A DNA stretch of 64,000 bases, from NCBI GenBank assembly GCA_019753105.1, contig JAIELJ010000015.1:1-64000 (forward strand), given 5' to 3'. Positions 1 to 7,472 of this stretch are shown piece after piece. The stretch's first letter is position 1. The number at the start of each line of letters is the position of its first letter. Both the position numbers and the translations under genes were made by a program. The notes below the pieces were generated by a model. The model was not told the origin of the DNA. It was given only the letters and a program-made list of their open reading frames with translations, and did not search any database. This stretch comes from Hyphomonadaceae bacterium. Its GTDB lineage: Bacteria > Pseudomonadota > Alphaproteobacteria > Caulobacterales > Aquidulcibacteraceae.

Positions 1-321
1 GGCGGCGGCGGCGGCGGCGGATACCGCGGCGGCGGCGGCGGCGACCGTGGCGGCGGCGGTGGTTTTGGCGGCGGCGGCGATCGTCCCCCGCGCGCACCGC
101 TCGGCGATCCGCAGGACGGCACCGTGAAGTTCTTCAACGGCGCGCGTGGCTTCGGCTTCATCACGCCGGACGGCGGCGGCGCTGACGTGTTCGTGCACGT
201 GAGTGCAGTCGAGCGCGCCGGCCTCACGCAATTGGTCGAGGGCCAGCGCGTGAACTTCCAGACCCTGCCCGACACCAAGGGCAAAGGTCCGAAGGCCGTG
301 AACCTGAAGGTCAACGACTAA
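1..321 (+). CDS. Cold-shock domain protein with Gly-rich N-terminal part (5' end outside window)
   Basis: Reading frame 1 is open from the window edge to TAA at 319-321. The visible part is about 40 residues of Gly-rich sequence with Arg, Asp, Tyr and Phe (RGG/GGYRGG-like), then a complete cold-shock domain from about base 118. The domain carries RNP1 (RGFGFI) and RNP2 (VFVHVSA). Such domains bind single-stranded RNA/DNA and act as RNA chaperones in the cytoplasm. Because the Gly-rich stretch precedes the domain, it may be a linker behind an upstream first cold-shock domain; that cannot be seen here. A factor-independent terminator follows directly. The domain is certain; total architecture is unknown. 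Confidence 0.9.
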   Translation, partial: GGGGGGGYRGGGGGDRGGGGGFGGGGDRPPRAPLGDPQDGTVKFFNGARGFGFITPDGGGADVFVHVSAVERAGLTQLVEGQRVNFQTLPDTKGKGPKAVNLKVND

Positions 322-346
322 GCGCGTTGAGCGACGAATAAACGAA

Positions 347-380
347 GGCCCGCGGTTTGCGCCGCGGGCCTTTTTGTTTT
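347..380 (+). terminator. Rho-independent terminator of the cold-shock gene
   Basis: Perfect 9-bp arms 347-355 and 362-370 (GGCCCGCGG/CCGCGGGCC) with a 6-base loop, followed by a T-rich tract at 371-380. It lies 25 bases after the cold-shock stop codon and before the convergent SRPBCC gene. Confidence 0.9.
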
Positions 381-397
381 GCGTCGCAATCAGCGCG

Positions 398-1435
398 CTA
401 TTGCAGCGGGATGAAAATCTCCATCCGCGCCGGCGTTGCGCCATCCGGGCTCGCGGCTTGATGCACGATCTCCCAAGGCAGCCCGCCCTCGCGCAGCGGG
501 ATACGATGGGCTTGGAGATACGCGTACATCTGTGCGTACGCCGCTTGCACTTGGCGGCCATTGCCTTCGACCAGCACGTTCATCGCCTGGCCCGACGGCG
601 TCTGTCCGATCTGGACGCCAACAACCGTGAGCGGCGTCGCGCCCGCGAACGGATAGCCGACGCGAAAGCTCATCCGGTTGGCGGCGATGTCGTGCAGCGT
701 CACCACGCGGACAAGCGGCCCCGAGGGCGTGAGGCCATACTGCGCCATGAAATCGCGGACTTGTTGGATGCCAAGCTCTTCAGCGCCGCGGATCATCGCC
801 AAATCCGTGGCCGAGGTTTCGACCACGGCGTACACGAAGTTCTGCGGCTCGACCGCGCTGAATTGCGGATTTAGACCTTCGAAGTCGACGTTCGGCAATT
901 GCTCGGTCAACGTCTTGAGACGCGCCAAACCGCCTTCCAGCTGCTGGCCGACCTGTCGGCTCATGATCAGATTCATGTATCGGCACGGCACGTTGATCGC
1001 GCCGGCGCCGCACTGGGCGGTCACCCTCCATTCGACAGCCGTGGCGTTTTGGCCGGGGCGCAGGCTGATGATGGAGTTGAGCGTCGCGCGCTCACCGAGT
1101 TCGAGGATCGATTGCACCTCTTGGTTCGGCGAGGAGCTCACGATCGACATCCGGCCGCGGCCGACGTCGCGAACGTTCGACGCCCAACGCATGTTCTGGC
1201 CTTCGCCCGGATCGCCGGAGAACGCGTACTCCGCGTCAGGATCGCGGGCGTAGAAAGGCGACCATTCGCGCGCGATCCGCAGATCATTGACCATCGCGAA
1301 CACGGCCGCCCGCGGGCGCTCAACAGAAACGGTGCGCGTGACCTCAAGATCGTTCGATAACAGAAAGCGGCCGACGCCGTAGAGCACGCCCGTAATGAGC
1401 GCGACCACCAGCAACAAGCCCAGAAACCATCTCAT
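398..1435 (-). CDS. Membrane-anchored SRPBCC / GyrI-like effector-binding fusion protein
   Basis: A 345-residue protein. Residues 1-26 form one hydrophobic segment (likely N-terminal membrane anchor). Next comes an SRPBCC (START/polyketide-cyclase-like) ligand-binding fold with the typical VFAMVNDLRIAREWSPF start, then a C-terminal GyrI/AraC-effector-binding-like domain from about residue 190. The ATG at 1435 is preferred over the one at 1453 because AGGGGG lies 7 bases upstream of it. Both domains bind small hydrophobic ligands in other proteins; no catalytic role can be assigned. It converges on the cold-shock gene terminator. Confidence 0.8.
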   Translation of the reverse strand: MRWFLGLLLVVALITGVLYGVGRFLLSNDLEVTRTVSVERPRAAVFAMVNDLRIAREWSPFYARDPDAEYAFSGDPGEGQNMRWASNVRDVGRGRMSIVSSSPNQEVQSILELGERATLNSIISLRPGQNATAVEWRVTAQCGAGAINVPCRYMNLIMSRQVGQQLEGGLARLKTLTEQLPNVDFEGLNPQFSAVEPQNFVYAVVETSATDLAMIRGAEELGIQQVRDFMAQYGLTPSGPLVRVVTLHDIAANRMSFRVGYPFAGATPLTVVGVQIGQTPSGQAMNVLVEGNGRQVQAAYAQMYAYLQAHRIPLREGGLPWEIVHQAASPDGATPARMEIFIPLQ

Positions 1436-1667
1436 GCGCCGCCCCCTCCGCATGCGCGGGAACAGAACGCACTACCATCGTGAAGGTCACCGCGCCACGC
1501 GCGACCATGCACGCTTGCATCGCGCGCAAGGCCCTCGCGCCAAGCGCGAAAGTCCCCTGCTTTATTCACCATGTTTCGCGCCCACCAACCCGGTCGACGC
1601 CTCCCCAGCCGAGGGAGGGTTACCACAGGGCAATGTCAGCCGTCAGTGCTGCAATGCAGCGCAACTC

Positions 1668-2036
1668 TCAGGGTTTTGTAGCGGCGCCCGGCGCCCGCAG
1701 CTCGTCCCAGACCTCGAACTCGTAGGCGATGCAGCATTCCATCATCTGACGCCACACCGGCTCGGCGATGGCCCAGGAGAGGCCGTGCTTCTCGGCTTCG
1801 GCTTTCACCTTGGCCAAGACGTCATTGATGCGAGCTTCGTCGCGGACGACGTTACGGTCGGTTTTGATGCGGGCGGCGGCGTCCATGTAGCCTTGGCGGC
1901 GGGCGATCAGCGCCACCAGCATGCGGTCGATCTCGTCGACGCCCTGGCGGACATCGGTCATGTCCCGGCAGGCTTCCGGATCGGGAGCGGCGAAGGTTTT
2001 GACGGCCTTCAGGGCCGGGGTGCGCACGTCATCCAT
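1668..2036 (-). CDS. Chorismate mutase, AroQ class (type II)
   Basis: A 122-residue all-helical protein matching monofunctional AroQ chorismate mutases, which convert chorismate to prephenate in Phe/Tyr synthesis. The family signatures are the first helix VRQGVDEIDRMLVALIARR, the KTDRNVVRDEARINDVL core with its catalytic-type Arg/Lys residues, and the C-terminal VWRQMMECCI helix. There is no signal peptide, so it is cytoplasmic. It is divergent from uvrC, with about 100 bases between. The 214 bases between it and the SRPBCC gene (1454-1667) show no gene I can support. Confidence 0.85.
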   Translation of the reverse strand: MDDVRTPALKAVKTFAAPDPEACRDMTDVRQGVDEIDRMLVALIARRQGYMDAAARIKTDRNVVRDEARINDVLAKVKAEAEKHGLSWAIAEPVWRQMMECCIAYEFEVWDELRAPGAATKP

Positions 2037-2152
2037 GACTCTGTTTTGGGGTCAGGCGCCCTTCCCGTCCAGGGGGCGCAGGGCCGCAGGCGGGTTCCGG
2101 GTGGGATCGGAGGCGGGTCCTTCCCATCTCTATGCGCTATCGTGACTCGCAC

Positions 2153-4153
2153 ATGACAGGCGCAGACAAACCGATCACGCCGCCGCTGGAGCATTTGCCG
2201 GCGGAAGATGCGCCGACGCCCGTGCTGAAAGGCATCGAGGCGATCCGCGACGCGTGGAAGCGCCTGCCCGCCAAGCCCGGCGTCTATCGGATGATCGGGG
2301 CCGATGGCGAGGTGCTTTATGTCGGCAAGGCCAAGAACTTGAAGAACCGCGTCGGCCAATACGCACAAGGCCGCGGGCATACCAACGCGATCTACCGAAT
2401 GATCCATCAGACATTGTCGATGGAAGTGATCGTCACCGCGACCGAGACCGAAGCACTGCTGCTCGAAACCAACATGATCAAGCGGCTGAAGCCGCGCTAC
2501 AACGTGCTGATGCGGGATGACAAAAGCTTCCCGTACATTGCGATCCGTACCGATCATTCTTTCGCGGCGTTGCAAAAGCATCGCGGCGCCAAGAGCTTCA
2601 AAGGCAAATTCTACGGCCCGTTCGCCAGCGCAGGCGCGGTGAACCGCACGCTGAACACGTTGCAGAAAGCCTTCCTGCTGCGCTCATGCTCGGACTCCAC
2701 GTTCAGCGGCCGCACCCGGCCGTGCATGCTCTATCAAATCAAGCGCTGCTCGGCCCCGTGCGTGGATCTGGTGAACGGCGATGAATATGCGGCGCTGGTG
2801 AAAGACAGCGTCGATTTTCTCGAAGGGAAATCGGTCGAGCTACAGGATCGCCTCGCCGTCGAGATGCGCGAAGCAGCCGAGAGGCTTGAATTCGAACATG
2901 CCGCGCGTTTGCGCAATCGCATCCGGGCGCTTGCCAGCGTGCGCGCATCGCAGGGCATCAATCCGAGCACGTTCGATGAAGCGGACGTGTTCGCAATGCA
3001 CGTCGAAGGCGGCCAGAGTTGCATCCAGGTGTTCTTTTTCCGCGCCGGTCAAAACTGGGGCAATCGCGCCTACTTCCCGCGTCATGGCGGCGAAGAAACA
3101 GCGGCGGACATCATGGGCGCCTTCCTCGCGCAATTCTACGATGACCGCGAACCGCCAAAGCTGGTGCTCGTCAATATCGAGCCCACGGATCAGGAATTGC
3201 TGGAAGAAGCGCTGTGCGTGCGTGCGGAGTGCAAAGTCGAGATCAGGCGGCCGGAGCGTGGCGAGAAGCGCGAGATCGTGGACGCCGCTTTGCTCAATGC
3301 GCGTGAAGCGCTTGGCCGGCGCATGGCCGAGACAGGCAGCGTCGCGAAACTGCTGGACGGTGTGGCGGAAGTGTTCGGGCTTTCGCAGCGACCGGAGCGG
3401 ATCGAGGTTTACGACAATAGCCACATTCAAGGCACAAGCGCGCTGGGCGCGATGATCGTCGCCGGGCCTGAGGGCTTTGCGAAGAACCAGTATCGCAAGT
3501 TCAATATGGAACGCGCGAAGTTCAACGGCGACGACTTCGCGATGATGAAAGCGATGATCAAGCGCCGCTTCGCGCGGATGCTGGCGGAGCGCGAGGAAAC
3601 GACGGAGGAGCAAGCGCCGGAGCCTGAAAGCAACGTCTCAGATGGCGGCGTCGATTTCTCGAAAGAGCGCGATGAGCCTGAGCGTGAGACGAAGTTCGGC
3701 GCTTGGCCCGATCTCGTGCTGATCGACGGCGGCGAAGGCCAGCTCAACGCAGCACTTGAAGCGCTCGAAGAACTCGGCCTTAAGAACCGCATCAAAATCG
3801 CCGGCATCGCCAAGGGCGTTGACCGCGACGCGGGCCGCGAGCGCTTCTTCATCCCCGGCAAGCCGCCGTTCCGCCTCGATGAGAAGAGCCCCGTGCTCTA
3901 CTATCTTCAGCGCATGCGCGATGAAGCGCACCGCTTCGCCATTGGCGCACATCGCGGCAAGCGCTCGGCCAACATCGCCAAAAACCCGCTCGACGAGATC
4001 GGCGGCATCGGCCCTGCCCGCAAACGCGCGCTTCTGGATCGCTTCGGCTCGGCCCGCGGCGTCTCGCGCGCGGCTTTGGCGGAGCTGGAAACAGTGGACG
4101 GCGTCAACACAGAACTGGCAAAGCGGATTTATGATTTTTTCCGCAAGGCTTGA
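2153..4153 (+). CDS. uvrC: UvrABC system protein C (excinuclease subunit)
   Basis: A 666-residue nucleotide-excision-repair nuclease that makes the 3' and 5' incisions around lesions marked by UvrA/UvrB. An N-terminal GIY-YIG domain starts near residue 41 (G43-V-Y45 and Y56-V-G58). A UVR motif for UvrB contact lies around [21 protein letters not shown]. The RNase-H-like endonuclease domain includes [12 protein letters not shown] and [13 protein letters not shown], and a C-terminal tandem helix-hairpin-helix ([17 protein letters not shown]) follows. An ATG at 2132 is in frame and could also start. A Glu-rich insert lies near residue 485. pgsA follows after 3 bases, so the two are probably co-transcribed. 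Confidence 0.97.
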   Translation: MTGADKPITPPLEHLPAEDAPTPVLKGIEAIRDAWKRLPAKPGVYRMIGADGEVLYVGKAKNLKNRVGQYAQGRGHTNAIYRMIHQTLSMEVIVTATETEALLLETNMIKRLKPRYNVLMRDDKSFPYIAIRTDHSFAALQKHRGAKSFKGKFYGPFASAGAVNRTLNTLQKAFLLRSCSDSTFSGRTRPCMLYQIKRCSAPCVDLVNGDEYAALVKDSVDFLEGKSVELQDRLAVEMREAAERLEFEHAARLRNRIRALASVRASQGINPSTFDEADVFAMHVEGGQSCIQVFFFRAGQNWGNRAYFPRHGGEETAADIMGAFLAQFYDDREPPKLVLVNIEPTDQELLEEALCVRAECKVEIRRPERGEKREIVDAALLNAREALGRRMAETGSVAKLLDGVAEVFGLSQRPERIEVYDNSHIQGTSALGAMIVAGPEGFAKNQYRKFNMERAKFNGDDFAMMKAMIKRRFARMLAEREETTEEQAPEPESNVSDGGVDFSKERDEPERETKFGAWPDLVLIDGGEGQLNAALEALEELGLKNRIKIAGIAKGVDRDAGRERFFIPGKPPFRLDEKSPVLYYLQRMRDEAHRFAIGAHRGKRSANIAKNPLDEIGGIGPARKRALLDRFGSARGVSRAALAELETVDGVNTELAKRIYDFFRKA

Positions 4154-4156
4154 GCC

Positions 4157-4750
4157 GTGAGCAATCTCCCAACACTGCTCACCATCTTCCGCATCGTGGC
4201 TGCACCCGCGATTGCCGGGCTCGTGCTGTGGGCGTCACAGATCGTGCACGTGAATGTGGAGACGGCGGGTCAGGTTTATCTGGCAGCGCTGGTGCTCTTC
4301 ATCGCCGCATCGCTCACCGATTGGCTCGACGGCTATCTCGCGCGCAAGCTCGATGCAGTGACGCCGTTGGGCGCCGCCCTCGATCACGCCGCTGATAAAG
4401 TGCTGATCACCTGCGTACTCGTAGCACTCGCTTATGCGGCGCTGCCTTGGTGGCTTGTGCTCGCTTCTGTGCTGATCCTCGGGCGCGATGTAGCCGTCGC
4501 TGGTTTGCGCGAAGGCATTTCAGCGCAAGGTAAGACGCTGCCGGTGAGCGATCTCGGCAAATGGAAAGCCGCCGCAGAGATGGCCGGCGTGGCTGCGTTT
4601 CTGGCGTTCCAGACAGCGGCTCTCATGCTCGCGCCGCAGAGCTTGATCCTCGGATTGGATTGGGCCGCGCGCATCTTGCTGTGGGCGGCGGCGGCGTTGG
4701 CGTTGATCAGCGGCGCGCAATATCTCGCCGTGCTGACGCGCAAGGCTTAG
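4157..4750 (+). CDS. pgsA: CDP-diacylglycerol--glycerol-3-phosphate 3-phosphatidyltransferase
   Basis: A 197-residue membrane enzyme of phosphatidylglycerol synthesis that replaces CMP of CDP-diacylglycerol with glycerol-3-phosphate. The CDP-alcohol phosphotransferase motif D-x2-DG-x2-AR-x8-G-x3-D-x3-D is complete: D55, D58-G59, A62-R63, G72, D76, D80. Hydrophobic segments cover about residues 10-28, 40-54, 85-112 and 128-190. The start is GTG, 3 bases after the uvrC stop, suggesting coupling with uvrC. Its stop codon overlaps the stop of a possible antisense micro-ORF. Confidence 0.95.
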   Translation: MSNLPTLLTIFRIVAAPAIAGLVLWASQIVHVNVETAGQVYLAALVLFIAASLTDWLDGYLARKLDAVTPLGAALDHAADKVLITCVLVALAYAALPWWLVLASVLILGRDVAVAGLREGISAQGKTLPVSDLGKWKAAAEMAGVAAFLAFQTAALMLAPQSLILGLDWAARILLWAAAALALISGAQYLAVLTRKA

Positions 4751-4827
4751 TCGAGGCGGCCGAACTCAACGAGGTTGAGCAAGAAAATCGCGACGATGAA
4801 GACGCCGATGGCGATGAGCGCAGCCAT
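4747..4827 (-). CDS. Possible 26-residue single-span membrane microprotein
   Basis: A 27-codon frame reads MAALIAIGVFIVAIFLLN followed by LVEFGRLD and TAA. The stop overlaps the pgsA stop on the other strand. It has one hydrophobic span and a charged C-terminus, the usual form of a membrane microprotein. GGGG lies 8 bases upstream of the ATG as a weak ribosome site. The frame stays open upstream for about 20 codons (including RYFSHQQIQFSGLL) with no ATG/GTG/TTG; a CTG occurs there. Function unknown. It could be chance, since only composition and placement support it. Confidence 0.4.
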   Translation of the reverse strand: MAALIAIGVFIVAIFLLNLVEFGRLD

Positions 4828-4898
4828 GAGAAGCCCCGAAAACTGAATCTGTTGATGGCTGAAGTACCTGATCGCCCCGCTCTGGGCCAGGGGCGGGG

Positions 4899-4927
4899 TT
4901 GACGCACGCTTTCATTCAACCTATTGG
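4899..4927 (+). promoter_or_regulatory. Putative sigma-70-type promoter of the arsR operon
   Basis: TTGACG at 4899-4904 and TATTGG at 4922-4927 are separated by 17 bases. A start site about 7 bases downstream of the -10 would fall at or next to the ATG of arsR (4934), implying a leaderless or nearly leaderless mRNA. Inference from pattern only. Confidence 0.45.
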
Positions 4928-4933
4928 TTGAAT
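4914..4933. promoter_or_regulatory. Perfect palindromic operator for the ArsR-type regulator
   Basis: ATTCAACC (4914-4921), spacer TATT, GGTTGAAT (4926-4933): 8-bp arms with no mismatch. The palindrome ends on the base before the arsR ATG and covers the proposed -10. ArsR-family dimers bind such inverted repeats at their own promoters, so autorepression is the simplest reading. Confidence 0.65.
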
Positions 4934-5257
4934 ATGGAAGCTGTAGCCCTGGATCACACCATGCTTGCCCTCGCCGACCCTACCCGGCGGGCGATCCTTC
5001 AGCGTTTGGGCTCGGGCGAGGCGCGGGTGACGGAGTTGGCCGCGCCGTTCGCCATGTCGCTCAACGCCGTCTCCAAGCACATCCGCGTGCTGGAGCGGGC
5101 CGAACTGGTGAGCCGCCGCCGGGCGGGCCGCGAACATTTCCTCTCGCTCAATCCCAAGCCCCTCGATGAGGCCGCGGCCTGGATCGATGAGCAACGCCGT
5201 TTCTGGACCCAGAGCTTGGATGCGCTGGAGCGCGCCCTCGCTGAACACGAAGATTAG
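4934..5257 (+). CDS. ArsR/SmtB-family winged-helix transcriptional regulator
   Basis: A 107-residue repressor-type protein with the family core ALADPTRRAILQRL, the recognition-helix region MSLNAVSKHIRVLE and the wing SRRRAGREHFLSL. It has no metal-binding Cys motif (ELCVCDL), so it belongs to the metal-independent group that usually precedes SRPBCC genes. The ATG at 4934 is preferred over a TTG at 4928, which lies inside the operator palindrome. Two SRPBCC genes follow on the same strand. It probably binds the palindrome at 4914-4933 and controls all three genes. Its inducing ligand is unknown. Confidence 0.9.
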   Translation: MEAVALDHTMLALADPTRRAILQRLGSGEARVTELAAPFAMSLNAVSKHIRVLERAELVSRRRAGREHFLSLNPKPLDEAAAWIDEQRRFWTQSLDALERALAEHED

Positions 5258-5288
5258 GGCCGAACACAAAGACTAAGGAGCATTCCTA

Positions 5289-5816
5289 ATGGAGCTTGGC
5301 CGCATCACCGCGCCGGATACGTTTGTTCTCGAACGCCGCCTGAAGGCCCCGATCGAACGCGTGTGGTCCTACTTTGTCGACGGCGAAAAGCGCGCGCGCT
5401 GGTTCAATGGCGGCGACACGCTCAGCGCCAACGGCCAAGCCTTCACGATGATCTTCGCGCACAAGAACATCACCAGCGAAAAGCCGCCGGAGCGCTGGAA
5501 GGAAATGGAGACGGGTTCGTTCCCAATGGGCGGGCGCGTGCTCGCATTCGATCCGCCGCGTTTGCTGGCGATCACGTGGGGCGATGGCGATGAGGCTGTT
5601 TCCGAAGTGCGCTTTGAGTTCACGGCGATTGGCGATGAGACGCTGCTGACACTGACGCATATCAAAGTCGATACGCGCGAACACCTGCTCGATTTCGCCG
5701 GCGGCTGGACGGCGCACATCGAGACGCTCGCTGGCGTGCTGGATGGCAAGCCGACCAATCGCTTCTGGGCGGACGTAGTCGCCGCACACGCGCTCTATGA
5801 GCCGCAAGCGCAATGA
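5289..5816 (+). CDS. SRPBCC (AHSA1-like) domain protein, first of two
   Basis: A 175-residue single-domain START-like protein beginning with the family pattern FVLERRLKAPIERVWSYFVDGEKRARWF. It contains the central W(G/D)-type strand (LLAITWGDGDEAVSEVRFEF) and the C-terminal helix GGWTAHIETLAGVLDGK. AHSA1-like bacterial proteins paired with ArsR regulators are thought to bind hydrophobic ligands; the ligand is not known. AAGGAG at 5275-5280 is its ribosome site, 8 bases before the ATG. Its last codons overlap the next gene by ATGA. Confidence 0.85.
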   Translation: MELGRITAPDTFVLERRLKAPIERVWSYFVDGEKRARWFNGGDTLSANGQAFTMIFAHKNITSEKPPERWKEMETGSFPMGGRVLAFDPPRLLAITWGDGDEAVSEVRFEFTAIGDETLLTLTHIKVDTREHLLDFAGGWTAHIETLAGVLDGKPTNRFWADVVAAHALYEPQAQ

Positions 5817-6247
5817 GCGGAGCGCCTGCCATTCGCGTCGAACATCGCTTTAGCGTCTCGCCTGAGCGCGTGTTCGATGCGTGGCTCGATCCGGTTTGGA
5901 TCGGGCGTTTCATTTTCGGCGCGCATTTGCGCGATGAGCAGGTGGTAAGCCTAGAGAACGATCCGCGCGTCGGCGGTGCGTTTCACTACAAGGTCACGCG
6001 CGGCGGCATCGAGATCGATCACACCGGCACGTATCGCGAAATCGAACGGCCACGACGTTTGGTGTTCACCTGGGGCGTCGATGCGGAGCAAGGCGATTTG
6101 AGTGTCGTGACAATCAGCTTCGCGCCGGATGGCGATGGGTGTTTGCTTACGCTGACGCACAAGCTGCATCCGGATTGGGCCGAGTACGCTGAGCGCACGC
6201 AAGCCGGCTGGACAAAGATTGTCGGCGATTTGGCGGGCGCACTCTAA
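5813..6247 (+). CDS. SRPBCC (AHSA1-like) domain protein, second of two
   Basis: A 144-residue single-domain protein starting RVEHRFSVSPERVFDAWLDPVWIGRF, with the AHSA1 core RLVFTWGVDAEQGDLSVVTISF and C-terminal helix AEYAERTQAGWTKIVGDLAGAL. It overlaps the preceding SRPBCC gene by four bases (ATGA), indicating translational coupling. The two proteins are related but clearly diverged, so this is an old duplication or two separately recruited members. It is cytoplasmic, with no catalytic residues assignable. Confidence 0.85.
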   Translation: MSGAPAIRVEHRFSVSPERVFDAWLDPVWIGRFIFGAHLRDEQVVSLENDPRVGGAFHYKVTRGGIEIDHTGTYREIERPRRLVFTWGVDAEQGDLSVVTISFAPDGDGCLLTLTHKLHPDWAEYAERTQAGWTKIVGDLAGAL

Positions 6248-6264
6248 AGCAGACCCGCGCCCCT

Positions 6265-6639
6265 TTAAGCGTGCTGCACGACGCTCAGCAGATTCAAATC
6301 CGGATCGTGGAACCACGCCACTTTCGTGCCGTCGGGCGCTGCCCAGATGCCGCGTGGGTCTTGCGGGAAAAAGCCGAAGCGCGCGAACACCACGCCCTTG
6401 GCGGCGAGCGCATCCACCGCCGCTTCGATCTCAGGGACCACAAACGCCAACACCGCATATTGCGCCGGCGCCATCGCCGGCACGCGCGAGATGCGGATGG
6501 TGGCGTTCTCGCCCGCGAACACGAGCGCAAAGCCGTCATCGGTGACGAACTTCAGCCCCAGCGTATCCGTGTAGAACGTTTTCGCGGCTTCAGGCTTCAT
6601 GGTCCCGAGCAGCGGCGTGACGGTGGCGGTTGCGAGCAT
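6265..6639 (-). CDS. VOC (glyoxalase/bleomycin-resistance fold) protein
   Basis: A 124-residue protein with two beta-alpha-beta-beta-beta units: an N-terminal half with TFYTDTLGLKFVTDDGFALVF and a C-terminal half with FFPQDPRGIWAAPDGTKVAWFHDPDLNLLSVVQ. The DPDLN-L motif near the end is typical of the family. VOC members bind a metal and act as dioxygenases, lyases or antibiotic-binding proteins; the substrate is not predictable. The ATG at 6639 is chosen because GGGAGG lies 8 bases upstream. It converges with the arsR-SRPBCC operon, ending 17 bases from it. Confidence 0.85.
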   Translation of the reverse strand: MLATATVTPLLGTMKPEAAKTFYTDTLGLKFVTDDGFALVFAGENATIRISRVPAMAPAQYAVLAFVVPEIEAAVDALAAKGVVFARFGFFPQDPRGIWAAPDGTKVAWFHDPDLNLLSVVQHA

Positions 6640-6750
6640 ATGGGCCTCCCTTGGCGGCAAGCTCTAAGCGCGCAAGCGTACCCAAGCAACTCGCGGTTTC
6701 CTAAGCCGCGCCCGCCCTGCTAAGCCAAGCTAACGAACGGGGACGCGCTT

Positions 6751-7467
6751 ATGGGTTTGGTGATCGATCTGGGCATGCATGTCGGCGACGACACCGCCTA
6801 TTATCTCGCGCGCGGCCATCGCGTCATCGCGGTGGAGGCCAACCCCGCTCTGGTGCGACAAGCGCAGCAACGCTTTGCGCGCGAGATCGCCGATGGCGCG
6901 CTGACCATTCTCAATGTCGCGCTCTCCAATCAGGTCGGCACGGCGAAGTTCTTCATCTCCAAAGTCAACGCCGAATGGAGCAGCCTGGAGCAATGGCGCG
7001 CCGCGAGTACGGGCGACATCGAGGAAATCAGTGTCGAGACACTCACCCTCTCCGACATCATCGCCCGCTATGGCGATCCCGATTTCATCAAATGTGACAT
7101 CGAGGGCGCCGACGGCATTTTCTGCCATCAACTGATCCAGCTTCCGAAGAAGCCGCGTTACATCTCGGTTGAGGCGATCTCAATCGATTGGATCGCGCTC
7201 TTGGTTGCGGCGCGCTACACGCACTTTCAGCTGGTCAACCAAGCCTTCATCCGGCGCATGCCGCCGACGATGAAGTTCATGCGTGACGGCCGCGAGCAGA
7301 GCTGGACATTCTCCGGCCACGCCAGCGGGCCCTTCGGCGACGATCTGCCGAATGAATGGACGTCTTTCCAGGAAGTGGCGCGCCGCTGGCTGGATTTTCA
7401 GCGCTTGAAAGCCGAAGCGCCCGGCATGGTGCTCGACAATTGGTTCGACGTGCACGCGCGATTGTAG
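6751..7467 (+). CDS. FkbM-family methyltransferase
   Basis: A 238-residue SAM-dependent methyltransferase. Motif I is the GMHVGDDTAYYLARGHRVIAVEANP stretch near the N-terminus, with the acidic ribose-binding residue in VEANP. The FkbM signature DFIKCDIEGAD lies near residue 115. FkbM enzymes O-methylate sugars or polyketides, often on surface glycans or lipids. It ends 5 bases from the convergent 320-residue gene. With the two following genes it forms a methyltransferase-rich block; a role in modifying a surface or secreted molecule is inference. Confidence 0.85.
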   Translation: MGLVIDLGMHVGDDTAYYLARGHRVIAVEANPALVRQAQQRFAREIADGALTILNVALSNQVGTAKFFISKVNAEWSSLEQWRAASTGDIEEISVETLTLSDIIARYGDPDFIKCDIEGADGIFCHQLIQLPKKPRYISVEAISIDWIALLVAARYTHFQLVNQAFIRRMPPTMKFMRDGREQSWTFSGHASGPFGDDLPNEWTSFQEVARRWLDFQRLKAEAPGMVLDNWFDVHARL

Positions 7468-7472
7468 CGCGT

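Noticed and set aside
1-110. GGC run as a microsatellite or non-coding repeat
   Set aside because: The run is in frame with the cold-shock domain and is broken by codons giving RGG/YRGG-type residues, so it is coding.
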